A DNA stretch of 64,000 bases from Trebouxia sp. TZW2008 (Eukaryota; Chlorophyta; Trebouxiophyceae; Trebouxiales; Trebouxiaceae). Of this stretch, positions 46,261 to 58,500 are shown one piece after another; within the stretch, counting starts at the first letter, position 1, and each line of letters starts with the position of its first letter. Location: NCBI GenBank assembly GCA_002118135.1, contig BDIU01000140.1, forward strand, positions 202,207 to 266,206, written 5' to 3'. The translations under genes were made by a program, and so were the position numbers. The notes beneath the pieces were generated by a model that saw only the letters and a list, made by a program, of their open reading frames with translations, was not told where the DNA came from and did no database searches.

Positions 46261-48160
46261 AAGCTGGCTTTTGGTTGATACCCAGGGCGCATACTCTCGC
46301 CACAGATGTATATAGCCCCATGGACATGCTTCAGAGCGTTTTTTGCCTGCTCTGTGCTCTGCGCTGGGATAGGGTCACGCCTGAACATGACCCTATAGCT
46401 GATTCCCACCAGCCACCTGTGAGAAACGCATTGTGAACACATGACATGCTGTACTCTTGATCTGCTTGCGAGCTTGCACAAGATACATTTGGCTTGTTTC
46501 AAGCTTGTGTATTTACAGCTTTCACATGCAGATACATGTCAATGATGTTACAAACCTTTTTTCACTTGACAAAGCACTGTGCACATGAAGTGATGGACCT
46601 GCAAGCGGTGACAGCTTGTGCAGACAGTCTGAGTTGACTCAAAACTTGACAGCTCAGCCACAGCAGTGCCTGGAAGGTTTTGGAGCAGCTGAGCTCAAAA
46701 AGTCAGACTGTCAATGACACAGGTTGGTGCTTCAAGTACAAGTTTGATGGCAGCATGCAGGTTGTGTACAGACGTCTGAGTGATCTGAGGGTGAATTTGC
46801 ACCGGCAAAACCTGCCTATACAGAAAATGCCTTTGCAGCAACTCACTGCAGTTCTCTCACCTAGCAGGGTCTTGCAGCCTCACCAGTATGCATGTAAACG
46901 ACGACAATGGTGCACTTTGCTTACTTGAAGGCCACAGTGAAGGCGGGATTGCCGATGGCCGGTGAACCAAAGGAGATGCAGCGCACATCTGCTGTTGGCC
47001 ACTGCACAGCTGCCCAGGTGGCCACCACAGTTGCCAGAGACCCCCCAACGCAGAACCCCACGCCGACAATGCGCCTTGGTGCAATGTGTCCTGCAATACA
47101 GGCACAGCGGGAAGGTGCACAGAAGTGTGCTGGGCTGAGACCACAGCCAGTTGCTGTATGAGACTCGTCTTTCAAAATGACTGCCAATGGCTGCCATGAT
47201 GATACATGTATCCCAACTCTGCTGTGCACGCGCTGACAAGCAGTGCTCAAGGCTGCTGTGCATGCATTGACAAGCTGTGCTCGTTCTGTCCCATTTGCTG
47301 TGCAATATTTGACAAGCCGTGCTCAACTCTGCAGTGCACGCATTGACAAGCTGTATTCAGGCAGGCAGGAGAACGATCACAAGCACCTGAGCTTCATAAA
47401 TGATTGCTGAAACATTCACAGAACCATGCCATCACTCTCATACTCACAGGAGAGGCGCTGAGTCATTAGACAGCACCTGTCATATCATCAATGACCGCTT
47501 TGAGGCTGGCACGACCATTGCCTGCCTTGTTGAAAGACTCAAAGGCGCTCAGACAATGTGCCTCAATCTGAGCTCCAGCTGCTAAGTGTGAAAGCCAGGA
47601 CGGTGTCTCCATTTGGCCTTCTTTCATCTCATCGATCAAAGCAAGGCTGTCAGGAATCCACTGCAGTAGAAACTTGAATGTCCAACCGCACATTTGATGA
47701 GACACAGCCAGAATGCCTCCAGAACCGTTTTTGCTTGCACAATTTGCTTGCAACAACAAGGACATGTTGCCAAGTGCTATGCACAATGTACTTGGTCAGA
47801 CACTTTGCCTAGGCCAGCAGAAGCTGTGTGGACATTGACATGCAAGATGCAGGATGAAATTCACCTTGGCAGAAATGACAAGCCGGGCGTTCGCCTTGTC
47901 CCACCCAATGTGAAGGCAAGCATTTTGCTCACCTGCGTACCATGCTATGTCATACCAGAGCTGCGAATCGTGGCCAGAAGCGCTCTTATTGCCTTACCGT
48001 CCAATGCACGAAAGCTTGAGAACTCCTCATGTGCTTTGCCGAGTGCAATGCTTTTGATGTACATGAATGCTTGCTGGATCTTGCTCAGGATCGGACTGCC
48101 AAGCTGCTGCATGTCCCCATGTTCTTGCTTCGCATCTTTCGGACTAACCACCCTGCTCAT
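45900..48160 (-). CDS. Class-3 lipase-like protein with Cys in the nucleophile motif
   Basis: The proposed start is at 48160 (MSRVVSPKDAKQEHG). Further exons lie at about 47477-47680 (FKFLLQWIPDSLALIDEM, SLKAVIDDMTG) and 46926-47092 (RRIVGVGFCVGGSLATVV, CISFGSPAIGNPAFTVAFK). A later exon at about 46330-46420 reads YRVMFRRDPIP, followed by NALKHVHGAIYI. His-region exons (YADHSAQAYMGALHV) come last. The order matches the upstream lipase: nucleophile elbow, FGSP strand, Asp loop and His segment. The elbow reads GFCVGG rather than GHSLGG, so the Ser is Cys. The protein may be an altered hydrolase or a pseudoenzyme. The 3' end is not defined because the last exon is tandemly copied. Confidence 0.6.
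47216..47360. repeat. Short tandem repeat in an intron of the second lipase gene
   Basis: Variants of GCTGTGCATGCATTGACAAG recur four times at about 40-60 bp between two exons. Confidence 0.65.
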
Positions 48161-49209
48161 TGCTGTTGGGTCACTTTTCTATGCTTGTGTGAGAGTTCGG
48201 CCTAGAAGGCCGAAAATTGTGCCTGTTCAAGGCTCCTGCCGGCAAGGCGTGACTCCTGTAAGTTCTCAGCTGTTTGATGCAGCTGAAAGCCACAGTGTGT
48301 CTGACGCAACGTAAAGTATGCACATCCGATTGCATAGAGACGCAATCAGCATCTCGGAACGGATCGCGACACGGCTGACGAGGGTTTAACAGGGCTTCTG
48401 TGCGCATGACAACATTAGTAATTTGTCAGCTAACAGATGCCCTAGGTGCCTGTCAACAAGTCGACCGCACAGATGGTAAAGCTCACGCGCTGAATCTTCC
48501 TTGCGCTTGACGATCACCCACAATGCCGAGATTGCGTTGATCCAGATTGCATTTGATCTGATCAAAAAACCGGTCTCAATTGTAACAAGAGCTCTTGATC
48601 ATAGGCAATATCTGGCGTCAGACACCAAAACAGTGTTTTGCAGGCTGCAAAGTAATTGCCGCTTTGCTGTTGATACAAATCCTGGAAAACTCCAGATGCA
48701 TGCACAGGAAAACATGCATAAGGACCGATCCATGAGCATTGACAGTGGCTCTGAGATTTTATTGTACAGAATGCATTCTTGTCTGCAGGCAGAATTTGCA
48801 GTCAGTGTGAACCCCTACATGAGCCCATGTCTTGGAGCTTGCGACATCTGTTTAGAATGCTTTGCCCAAGCCTTGGACTGGCCATGGCATTGAAATGGCT
48901 GATGGTGTTGATTTTGCCTTCTGCTCTGGCTTCCAGCAGTAAGAATAAGCGGCTGAGGAGTGTCAAAAACAGTAGACTATGTCAAGACGTACAACCTTCA
49001 AGGTACTGACAGCGTGTCTGTGAGACCTGTGCAAGAGCCCGCTTGCTTTTGAGCACAATGTCGGGTCCACAATAAGAGAGGATACCGCTCAGGATGCTGA
49101 AAGCATATTTGGTTTGAGGGGGCCAGACAGCGTTTCCCAGGGCTCTGTTGCGCATGAGGAGTGGATTCACTTTGACCATCAATCAGGCCAGGTTTGCAGC
49201 TGTGCTCAG
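48161..49209. other. Intergenic, no gene recognised
   Basis: This is the 5' flank of the second lipase gene and the 3' flank of the S1-domain gene. No recognisable protein was seen on either strand. Confidence 0.45.
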
Positions 49210-52200
49210 CTACATGTCTGCCACCATGTTTGTGAGTTGATCAGCAAGTATGGGGTTTTCGAGGCCAGCTCCTGGACCTTCAATTCTGGCTTGCAACTCC
49301 TCCTCTGTCTCAAGACGCGTAGTCTGCAGTATCAATCAACAGGCATTTTTTACTGACTGATTGACTGAGAGATGCCCTGCAAGGATGACTTTCTGACACA
49401 CACTCAGAGCATGGCTGCAGGTGTGGGCAGTAGCAACCAAAAGGCAATTTGATTAGCTGACCGAGAGATGCCCTGCAAGGATGATTTTCTGACAAACGCG
49501 CAGAGCAAGGCTGCATGTGTGGGCAGTATCACACAAGAGGCAATCTGACTAGTTGACCAAGAGATGCCCTGCAAGGATGACTTTCTGACACAAACTCAGA
49601 GCATGGCTGCAGGTATGGGCCTTTGAAGCAATGCAATTCAAGCTGCTGGCATTGGGACACCACAAAACAGTATACTCACCTCCAGGGCATCATCATGTTA
49701 CCAACTCTCACAGCAAATCAACAACATCTCAGCCAAGCAACAATGATAAGCCAAGGCTTGTGCTGCAAAAATTTCATGATGCTTGATGTGTGCATGAATA
49801 CGCACCCAATCACTCTCCAGTACAACTCGTTTTTCGAGCAAGGATTCTTTATCTTCTGGGCTCTCATATTGCTGCATGAGACGCATTTCCCGCCCAGTCA
49901 AGTTCCTCATCTAGTCAAAATTCCAGCCACCACGCAAGTCAAAAGTAGGCTCATAATCCTTAACGTCCAGCCTGTAATCAGCAGCCTGGTGACTCACATC
50001 TGACTTGTACTGTAATGCTTGGTGTGCTTGAATGCATACAGCTTGTACAGAAAGGCGGGACGGTGCTAATTTTGGCAAACTAGCAGGCAGAGTGTCAGCA
50101 TTTGATTCAGTGTACACATCCTATCTGCACTGGGTTCACCAGCTGCGTAGCCAGCAACACAGAGTGCTGATGCTTATTACAGCTCTCTGTAATTTATTCT
50201 ATGGAATGGAAATAGAGCAGCAAATAAAAGCAGAAAAAGAGGCCAAAAGAAACTTTTTGAGTTTGAGTAGCATAACGGGTTTATCATGGCAGTGGCATCA
50301 GTCAAAATTGATGGCCTTTGTTGAAAGTGCTGGTGCTCACAAGTTGATCAGGCAACCTGACACAAGCGCAGTTGAGCAAATTGAAAAGGGCGTAAGCTTT
50401 TGATGTTTGGACGAGGGCTCACAAGGTGCTCAGGCAACCTGACACAAGCGAAGTTGAGGAAATTGAACAAGGCATAAGCCTTTGATGTTGACACTAGGGC
50501 TCACAAGGTACTCAGGCAAGCTGGCGCAGGCCAAGCTGAGCAAACTGGACAGGGCAGATGAGGTTTGGCAGAGAGGTAGGGAAGAAGTGCTAAACTGTGC
50601 TGTCAGATTTACATCAATTCAGTCAAGCCATTCATGAACACTTTAGCACAGTATGTTTGCTGTACATGTGAGTAAGCTGACGCTGCCTTTACTACCCCGC
50701 TGCAGTTTAGTAACCGCAATAGCCAGGCCTCAGCGGCCTCTCGAGTACACTATAAATAGGTCACAATCCTGTTAATTGAACACTGTTCGCTAAGTCCTCC
50801 GCATGTAAATACAACCGCTGTGTCACCACACAAGTCTTGCACAGTCTTGTTTAGCAAGAAGGAATGTACAGCAAGACACAAAGCTCTGGCTGGGCAAGTT
50901 CTGCTATGAGTGGAAACCTGCAAATGGGTGAGTGTACAATCTGCAACCAGAACAAGACCGTCAGCATTCAGCTCAGCCATAACGTCCATTGCACCCTCAG
51001 ATGCTCCATGGCTAGCAGACCTGTCTGAAGCTGCTGCATGAAATCAGCCCTGAGGCAACAGACGCCACAGCTGCTACACAGTTCAAACAGCATTTGCAAC
51101 TTGCTGACAGCTGGCACACTTTTCAGGTCAAACACTGGCAGTGTCTTCAGAAGGCAAAAGGCGTGCTGTATGGGCGTGCTGTATGGTTGATTGACCATCG
51201 GCATTGAGAGGGGCAGCATGCTGCATGACTCACTTTGTGTATTCTGATGCGAATCTCAGTGAAAATTTCAAAGGTGTTCTTGATGTCAGGACTCCAATGT
51301 GTCCAGTGCGCTGTATGTCTAGCAGGCAATAGCCTGCAACACATGTTTGACTTGCCACAGGTGCATGCATGACTTGTTAGGACAGGTGAAACTAGTAGCA
51401 TTCCAGCGTCAGGCATATGCAGTGATGGGATGATGGCGAGTGGGAGGGGGTTTTGGGGGATGATGAAGGGGACGGGGTGATGGGATGGGATGGAGGGGGG
51501 GTTTTGATAAAGGGAGGGCCAGGGGGCAATCAGCAAGGTCTAATATGTATGCCAAGCCCCATTGCTGCATCAAGACACGCAGCAGCAGAACAGCCTGGGT
51601 TCAGTACTAGAATGACTTTACTATATCAATTCAACATCCATTCAAAGACCCTACAAAGAGGCCACAGGACACCATACAAATTCAAAAATCCGCCTTTGGC
51701 ATTTGTGAATAAAGCATCCAGACAGCAGACAATAGATGCCAGTGTTCAGCGCAAACAGTCGATGCAGAAACTTACGCATCATGCTGTGCTCCTATGTCAA
51801 CCAAGGCGCCATGATGCAGCATGAGCTTGGTGATGACACCCGTGACCTCCTGGCCTGGTACAAGGTCCAGTTTGTTTGTCTGCAACAGCAATGACACTTC
51901 TGCAGATCCACGCACACAAAGACATCTTATGATCTAGGGCCAGCCAAAGCCAACAAGCTACCGCCTGAGACAGTCAGAGCCATGAGCAAGGCAAGCTCAA
52001 CTTCAGATCATTTGGAAGAAGCACCATGTCACATCCTGAAAGGTAATCTCAGCCTCATACATATACCTCATGTGTGCAATGACTTCAGCATAGCAACATC
52101 CCATGATCACAAAGCCAAGGCAACTAGACAAGGTGGTCAAACATGCACATGAGCTCAGGAGCATTTGCCGTGTGGCACAACAAATTTGCAGAGATAGGAT

Positions 52201-52523
52201 GGGTTACCCGGCCTCCTCCAGAGTGCTTTGCACTTGCATCGCTGCAGACAAACTGCTGTGCTTTGAGGACTCGCTTTTGACCTGATGCCCATCCCCCTGT
52301 ACAGACATACCAGCCGCTGACAGATGCTGTGACACAAAAAGAGCAAGCAGGACTTGTTGCCATACCGTTAGCACATACCTGGAGGCTTTGTGAACCAATA
52401 GTCCGCATCTTCTTGCACAATACCCTCTTCAGCAGTTTCATCAAAGATTGCGTCCAACATATCTGCATGCACGGTCGGCTCAAGGAGCTTGCCGTTACGA
52501 TAGTCCCTGTTAGTGACTGTCAT
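49210..52523 (-). CDS. S1 RNA-binding-domain protein, multi-exon
   Basis: The first exon 52379-52523 starts MTVTNRDYRNGKLLEP. Exons 51776-51879 and 51234-51333 join in frame and read as an S1 fold: LVPGQEVTGVITKLMLHHG, ALVDIGAQHDALLP, NTFEIFTEIRIRIHK. A later coding-like block at about 49800-49985 reads YEPTFDLRGGWNFD, then MRNLTGREMRLMQQYESP. The last exon 49210-49323 reads LETEEELQARIEGPGAGLEN and ends MVADM. S1 domains bind RNA. The arrangement is reminiscent of plastid nucleoid S1 proteins such as pTAC10, an unproven guess. A TAG lies in frame between WNFD and MRNL. Exon 1 ends out of phase with the S1 exon, so one linking exon is missing (possibly near 52200-52290). A MITE and two tandem repeats lie in its introns. 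Confidence 0.6.
49350..49620. repeat. ~97-bp tandem repeat, three units, in an S1-gene intron
   Basis: GAGATGCCCTGCAAGGATGA recurs at 49368, 49464 and 49561, followed by TTTCTGACA and GGCTGCA(G/T)GT(G/A)TGGGC. Confidence 0.85.
50330..50560. repeat. ~92-bp tandem repeat, three units
   Basis: GCTCACAAG(G/T)T followed by CAGGCAACCTGACACAAGCG, or a diverged form, occurs three times just left of the MITE-B copy. Confidence 0.8.
50588..50856 (+). mobile_element. MITE family B, copy 1 (269 bp)
   Basis: It starts TGCTAAACTGTGC and ends GTTTAGCA, an 8-bp perfect terminal inverted repeat that continues imperfectly inward. It is flanked on both sides by AGAAG (50583-50587 and 50857-50861), a 5-bp target-site duplication. 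It contains CTATAAATAG and a G/C palindromic block (GGCCTC/CTCGAG). It is in an intron of the S1 gene. Confidence 0.85.
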
Positions 52524-53182
52524 TCACTCGGCAGTCTCAGGCATCTCCTCGTCTGGATAAAACCGAGCGCTGTACGGTCTGTCTAAGCGCGGTTTGCACA
52601 TGGTTTGGTCCTCGGGCCTGAATCCCTCAGGGATACTCCGACACGATAGGCCGAAGCCTGCACGCAACAATTAGCTTAGCTATTCGTTTCAGCGGTCTTG
52701 ACGGAGGCAGCAACCCCCAGTGCGTGCCTGCAAGCCTTCCTCGTTGTTGTGCAAGACGTTTGCCACGAGCACCGAGGCTGCATCCTATCTGAGCGGCATT
52801 TGGGTGACTGGTCTGCCGCTGCAGCTTGGCTTGTTGACACAGTCACACGGTGCCGTCACCGCCACCATGAGCTAAGCTTGCGCACCGACCTCAACCTTGG
52901 AGCCATCAAATCGGCGTGCGCGTACTCCACCCACTGTCATGACGCAGTTGAAGCCTTTCATGCATGCTGGCTCGCTGTTTGCACTTTTGCGCTCCGAAAC
53001 CATTGTGCCCTCTAGACATAAACATTTTGTATCGTCCTTGTCGTCTCATCACGCATGCCAAGTGAACCTGGCCGGAACGCGCGCAACGCTTAGATAAGCT
53101 GCTGTTTTCTGGCCCCCACTGACTGCTCCGTGGTGCCAAAATAACAGCCGCATAAGTTGAGCTTATACAGCACCTGTTCCTC

Positions 53183-53500
53183 ATGAAGCTGGACCGGATG
53201 CTGCCCAGATCTCGACACACCAGAGACGAGCACAAGGGTAAGGAGCGGCGCAGTGCCCATTAACATGGGGACTAGGCAGCCATTGTGGTGGGGAAGGACG
53301 ATGAAGCGTTTTTGGACTTGGATCAAGACAGGGAAATGCTGGAGGGACTGGAAGGCCCAAACGTCAGCGAAAAGAAAGTAGACCAGAACTTTTTGCTAAA
53401 CAAGACTGTGCAAGACTTGTTTGGTGACACAGCGGTTGTATTTACATGCGGAGGACTTAGCGAACAGTGTTCAATTAACAGGATTGTGACCTACTTATAG
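53183..53500 (+). CDS. Small unrecognised protein ending in MITE-B sequence
   Basis: A two-exon model (53183-53237 and 53280-53500, with a 42-bp intron GTAAGG...GGCAG) gives 91 aa. The first part is basic (MKLDRMLPRSRHTRDEH), the second acidic (GKDDEAFLDLDQDREMLEGL). From 53394 the frame runs into the MITE-B copy and ends at its TAG, so the last ~35 residues are element-derived. More exons may lie upstream. No function can be assigned. Confidence 0.4.
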
Positions 53501-53662
53501 TGTACTCGAGAGGCCGCTGAGGCCTGGCTATTGCGGTTACTAAACTGCAGCGGGGTAGTAAAGGCAGCGTCAGCTTACTCACATGTACAGCAAACATACT
53601 GTGCTAAAGTGTTCATGAACGGCTTGACCGAATTGATGTAAATCTGACAGCACAGTTTAGCA
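53394..53662 (-). mobile_element. MITE family B, copy 2 (269 bp, inverted)
   Basis: It has the same length as copy 1 and is nearly identical over its whole length, but lies in the opposite orientation. It is flanked by CTTTT on both sides (53389-53393 and 53663-53667), a separate 5-bp target duplication that shows independent insertion. Confidence 0.85.
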
Positions 53663-53667
53663 CTTTT

Positions 53668-54677
53668 GCAACAAATTTGATGACGATTTTGATGAGGACG
53701 ACATGAAGCTCAGCTGAATGACCTCAGTTTCAGCACACACAGCAGTAGTGGCAGCTACATTAGCTGCGTCAATGATGCATGTTCTCTCCGCCCGTGTCTT
53801 TGGTTGCATGGCGCATGCAGTGCAGATAACACCACAGGTAGCATCAGCCTGCAAGGAGATTTCTGATCACCCTAGTCCTGGTTTATGAATATGTCAACAT
53901 TTTTGAGTGTACAGCTGTGGCAGAAAGTCTGTACTCAAAAACGATGCCTGCTCAGCAGAACGGCTCGCATGTCATGCATACGCGGAACCGTCGGCGGTGC
54001 AGCCACACACGGTTAGCCAAGCCTCGAAAGCATGCAATCAAAGTGACCGCTACAGCAGATAACGTCTGTAGCGCTTGCAGCAATGCGTTGACTGGCATGT
54101 CTCTTTGACCTAGAAAACCTGCTTGAGAGAGGGTACCAACTTTGCAGGTTTGTAGCACAAAAGCAGCATAGGCAAGCAGTCATTGAAAGACTATGGCTGT
54201 CTAGCAAAACAGGCAAGCTTGCCAGCCTAGTATTCAAGTTTTCCTGAAAAGCAGTATGCTGCCAGCAGCAGCATTTTCACAGAATCTTAGAGATCTGCCT
54301 GTTGAGCAAGTCTTGCTGCAACTTCCATCAAAGCTTGTGCAACAGGCAAAGCTCTGTTTTCTGAGCAAACACTTGCAACTGCACAATTTTGGTCCATAGT
54401 CTGCCTTGTCGACTTTCGGACTTGGACTTTGACGGCAGACAAAGACAAAGACAAAGACAAAGCTCCAAAGCTCCTTCGCTCCTCCGCTCGCCTGCGCCTT
54501 CGGCTGCGCCGAGCACAACAGCAGGCTGTACACCCCCCAGCTTGTAATTTCAAAATTTGTTGGGGAATCCCAGGGATGTGCTGAGTCATGCCATCATGAG
54601 TCATAATGGTGCAAAAGGTTTCCCTGGGACTCAGGTGCAAGAATGCTTGAGTGCAGACTTTACGCCGCAGCTGTACA
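53668..54677. other. Intergenic, no gene recognised
   Basis: It contains an AAAGAC microsatellite (about 54438-54463) next to a short G/C-rich stretch. No convincing coding exon was seen. Confidence 0.5.
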
Positions 54678-54885
54678 TGTAGCGTTCAACAGAGTATCCG
54701 AGTAATAGCCGTGTCAACAGTCACAATTGATTGTTCAAACAAGTCGAGCAAGGACTTAACCCAGGCAGCGATCCCAGGATACAGAATCCTGACTAAGCCG
54801 GGATATGCTAACCCACGTCAGCATCAATGTCTGTTACGGTCTTACACAATGTAAGACACATAGTCACATGGCTAGGAATGCTGCA
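54678..54885 (-). repeat. 3' LTR of the gypsy element (208 bp)
   Basis: Read on the minus strand it begins TGCAGC and ends GCTACA, the TG...CA termini of an LTR. It directly follows a polypurine tract. An almost identical 208-bp copy lies at 61048-61255 in the opposite orientation. Confidence 0.8.
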
Positions 54886-55576
54886 ATTCCTCCCCACTTA
54901 AGTGCTGAACTGTCCACAGTCAGCCCATCCAATCAGCAACAATATGCCAACCAAACAGGTAATCTGAGCTGGGACAATCCAATCACTACAGTGGACCATG
55001 ACAGACAACAACATTGGCAACACGCCAATCAGCAGCTCTCACTAGGAATTAAACAGGTGACCAACCTATTGAACCCCTTGTAAGACATCTTACTCAGTAG
55101 AAGCCAGGTGGTCAGCCCAAACAACTACCTTGTAAGACAGTCAACAACGGCTGCCCTGCTCGTGTGCATACAGCTTTGATGCCACATGCATCATGCACAA
55201 ATGGTGACAATTCACCTGCCTCAATGAGGTAGCGATCCTCACAGGCAAACAATGCTAATCAGCCCCTTGGCCTATAGCATGTTTCAGCAGTTTTGGATCG
55301 TAGTGATCAAACTGCACTGACACCAGCAAAGCAAAGCCAGTCAATCAGTCTTTTGCACAGCCAGCAAGCACTGCTAGGATGACACCAGCATAACAAAAGC
55401 CGGTCAGTCCACCTTCAAGACAGTGACCATGCACTGTAACGCTTTTGCAGCATTGACAGGCAACAAATGTGAGTCACATGGGTTTGCATACCCTGTTTGA
55501 CTGCTATTCTGGCCAGAATAAACAAGACCACAATGGTCCATGCTGTGCAAGCAGTGTGCAGAGGACAAGGCAAGGC
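54886..55576 (-). other. Element 3' untranslated region with polypurine tract
   Basis: At 54886-54900 the minus strand reads AAGTGGGGAGGAAT directly before the LTR start, a typical plus-strand primer tract for reverse transcription. The rest, up to the end of Pol, holds no clear ORF. Confidence 0.75.
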
Positions 55577-58500
55577 TCACACAGCCTGCTTTGTTAGTTG
55601 CGGTGTGTGCTGTTCACGCGAAGCAACATAGTCCCAATAATCCTGCACAAGTTGAGGGTCATGGATATATGCCTCAGGCTCCCAAGAGTCATTACTCTGG
55701 TCATAGCCTTCCCATCTGATCAAGAACTCACAGAGATTCTTTCTCGCACCACGGCGATGATCAATGATCCTGTCTACTGTCCAAACAGCCTGCCCATCAA
55801 GGAGCAGCCTGGGCGGTGGAGGTTGCAGCCTACTACTTGGAACCCAGGGTTGAAGCAGTGAGACATGGAACATAGGGTGTATCTTCATCTCAACAGGCAA
55901 ATCCAATCTATAGGCCACAGTGCCTACCCTCTCTAACACCTCATATGGACCAATCCATCTAGGCATTAGCTTAGGAGTACCGCGAGTTTTGCTGCGCACA
56001 TGCTTTGTGTTAAGCAGAACTTGCTCACCGACATCATAGGTGACTTCACGGCGCCCCTTATCAGCATAGGCTTTCTGCCGTTGCTGGGCCTGTTGCAAAC
56101 AGTCCTTAGCTCGCTGGGTGCTAAGGTGCAAGTTCTCAGCGAACTGCTCTGCAGCAGGCACATGAGAGTGAGTTTGCAAACTGAGAAAGTTCAGTGGATG
56201 CTGGCCATAATTCAGCATGAAAGGCGTCTCTTGCACAGACTCCTGCCAAGCATCTTTGATAGCAAACTCAGCCGTATCCAAATGCTCATCCCAGTCATCA
56301 TGACTAGGGTTCACATACTGCCTCAACATCTCCTCCAGAACTCTGTTGGCACGCTCAGTTTGGCCATCAGACTGGGGATGGTATGCAGTTGACATAGCTT
56401 GCTTGATGTTCAACAGGCGGCAAACTTCCCGCATGAATCCACTAGTGAACCGACCATCACGGTCACTAACAAACTCATAAGGTAGGCCATGCAACCTGAT
56501 GATCTCATGCCTGAGCAACTTTGCAAAAGCTTGAGCACCAATAGCAGTCTTGCATGCAGCAAGGTGAGTCATCTTACTCAGCCTGTCAACGAAGACAACA
56601 ATGGCAGTGTTGCCTGAGGCAGTCTCAGGTAAGGCAGTAATGAGATCCATGCTCACACTGCCCCACTTGCGTTTAGGCACAGGTAATGGCTGCAACAAAC
56701 CAGCAGGTTTCTGATTAGTTGACTTATTGCGCTGACATTCAGCACAAGACTGCACATACTGTGCTACATCATCTTTCAAAGATGGCCAAGTGTAATGGCG
56801 CTCAATAGCCTGCCTGGTCTTTTTGACACCAGTGTGTCCAGCATGAGGTACATCGTGACACTCATGCATCACATCTTGCCTCAAAGCATCAGCATCCGGG
56901 ATGACCAACATGTCATCGGGTGCCCACCAAAGGCCATGCCTTTTGGTGTACTGTGCCAGAAATGATTCATCCTTGAACATAGGATCCTTGTCATAAGCAG
57001 CAGCACAACGCTTCTGAAAATGAGACAAGGCAGAGACAGGAGCAGTTTCCTGCACACTGGAATCACTGACAGCAGGTTTAGATGCTGGCGAGTTGCTGTT
57101 GCTAGAAGTAGGTTTGCATACCTTGCTTCTGGTCACAGCAGCTGCAGATGCCCTCACCTCACACAGAGGTAGGCTGACCTTTGCTGCACCAGAGGAAGCC
57201 TGCCAGCGGAAGGTCAGCTGTTGATTGGATCCCTTGCAACTCACAGCAGCACATGTGCTCAGCAGCTCAGGACCTGCAACAGGCAGCATAGCAGCGCACA
57301 CACCAGGATTCCTACTCAGAGGATCAGCCACATTGCTTTTGCCTGGCCTGTAACGCCACTTAAATGTGAACATCTGGAGATACTCAGACCAGCGCGTTTG
57401 CCTTCTGGACAGCACACTTTGAGTCTGCAAGTATGTCAAGGGGTTGTGGTCAGTCACCACTGTCAGCATATCAGCGCTCAACCCCTCCAAGTAGCAGCGC
57501 CATGTCCTCATGGCATGAACAACCGCCAAAAGCCCCTGTTCACCTACAGTGTAATTGCGTTCAGCAACACTGAATTGTCTACACAAGTAGGCAATCGGCC
57601 TGCCCTCCTGCAGCAAGGCAGCGCCAATCCCAAAACCGCAAGCATCTGCAATCAGCTCAAACGGCTTTGAGTAGTCCGGCATAACAAGCACAGGTGCATT
57701 GGTTAATGCTGTCTTGATACCATCAAAAGCAGCCTGACACCCTGCAGCCCACTCAAAGGGGACATCCTTGCGCAGCAAGTTAGTCAAAGGCCCAACAAGG
57801 TTGGCATAACCCTGCACAAATCTACGAAAATAGTTAGTGAGTCCCAAAAAGGACCGCAACACAGACACATTCTGGGGCACAGCCCAGTCCCTGACCACAG
57901 CGGTCTTCTTGGGATCAACCTTTATCCCTTCAGAGCCAAAAATATGATCCAGGAAATCAAGCTCAGGCTGATTGAATGCACACTTACTGCGCTTGGCATA
58001 CAGCTCCTGCTCACAAAGGCGCTGCAGCACAAGACGCAAGTGTTCAGCATGCTCTTCAGGAGTTTTGCTGAACACCAGTATGTCATCCAAGTAGACAAGC
58101 ACAAAATTGCCTATGAACGGCCTGAATATGTCATTCACGACAGCTTGAAAGGTTGCAGACGCATGAGTCAAGCCAAAAGACAGCACCTTGAATTCATAAT
58201 GCCCAAAAGGAGTGGAAAAAGCAGTTTTTGGCACATCCTCCGGCAGAATTCTGATCTGATGGTAGCCACTGGTCAAATCCAGAGAGGAAAAGACCTTTGC
58301 CCCCTGCAGTTGGTCCAACAAATCGTCAATCCTTGGCAAAGGGTACTTGTTCTTCACAGTGAGCTTGTTCAAAGCTCGATAGTCAACACACATACGCAGG
58401 GAGCCGTCCTTCTTCTTAACAAAAAGAATCGGGGACGAGTATGGTGAAGAACTAGGAGACACATGACCTCGGGCAATGAGATTAGCAATTTGAGATTTGG

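Noticed and set aside
49360..50560. CRISPR-like array
   Set aside because: The ~97- and ~92-bp units are continuous tandem repeats with no short repeat/unique spacer structure, and lie in a eukaryotic gene.
50588..53662. A 3.1-kb DNA transposon with 269-bp TIRs
   Set aside because: Each arm has its own TGCTAAAC ends and its own 5-bp target duplication, so these are two separate MITEs and the genes between them are host genes.
54250..54640. Arg/Ser-rich minus-strand ORF
   Set aside because: It comes from the AAAGAC microsatellite and a short G/C-rich stretch; no start context, domain or splice support.
54805..55083. Plus-strand ORF sharing MLTHVSINVCYGLTQ with the Gag start
   Set aside because: The shared part is the inverted copy of LTR sequence, not a second gag gene.
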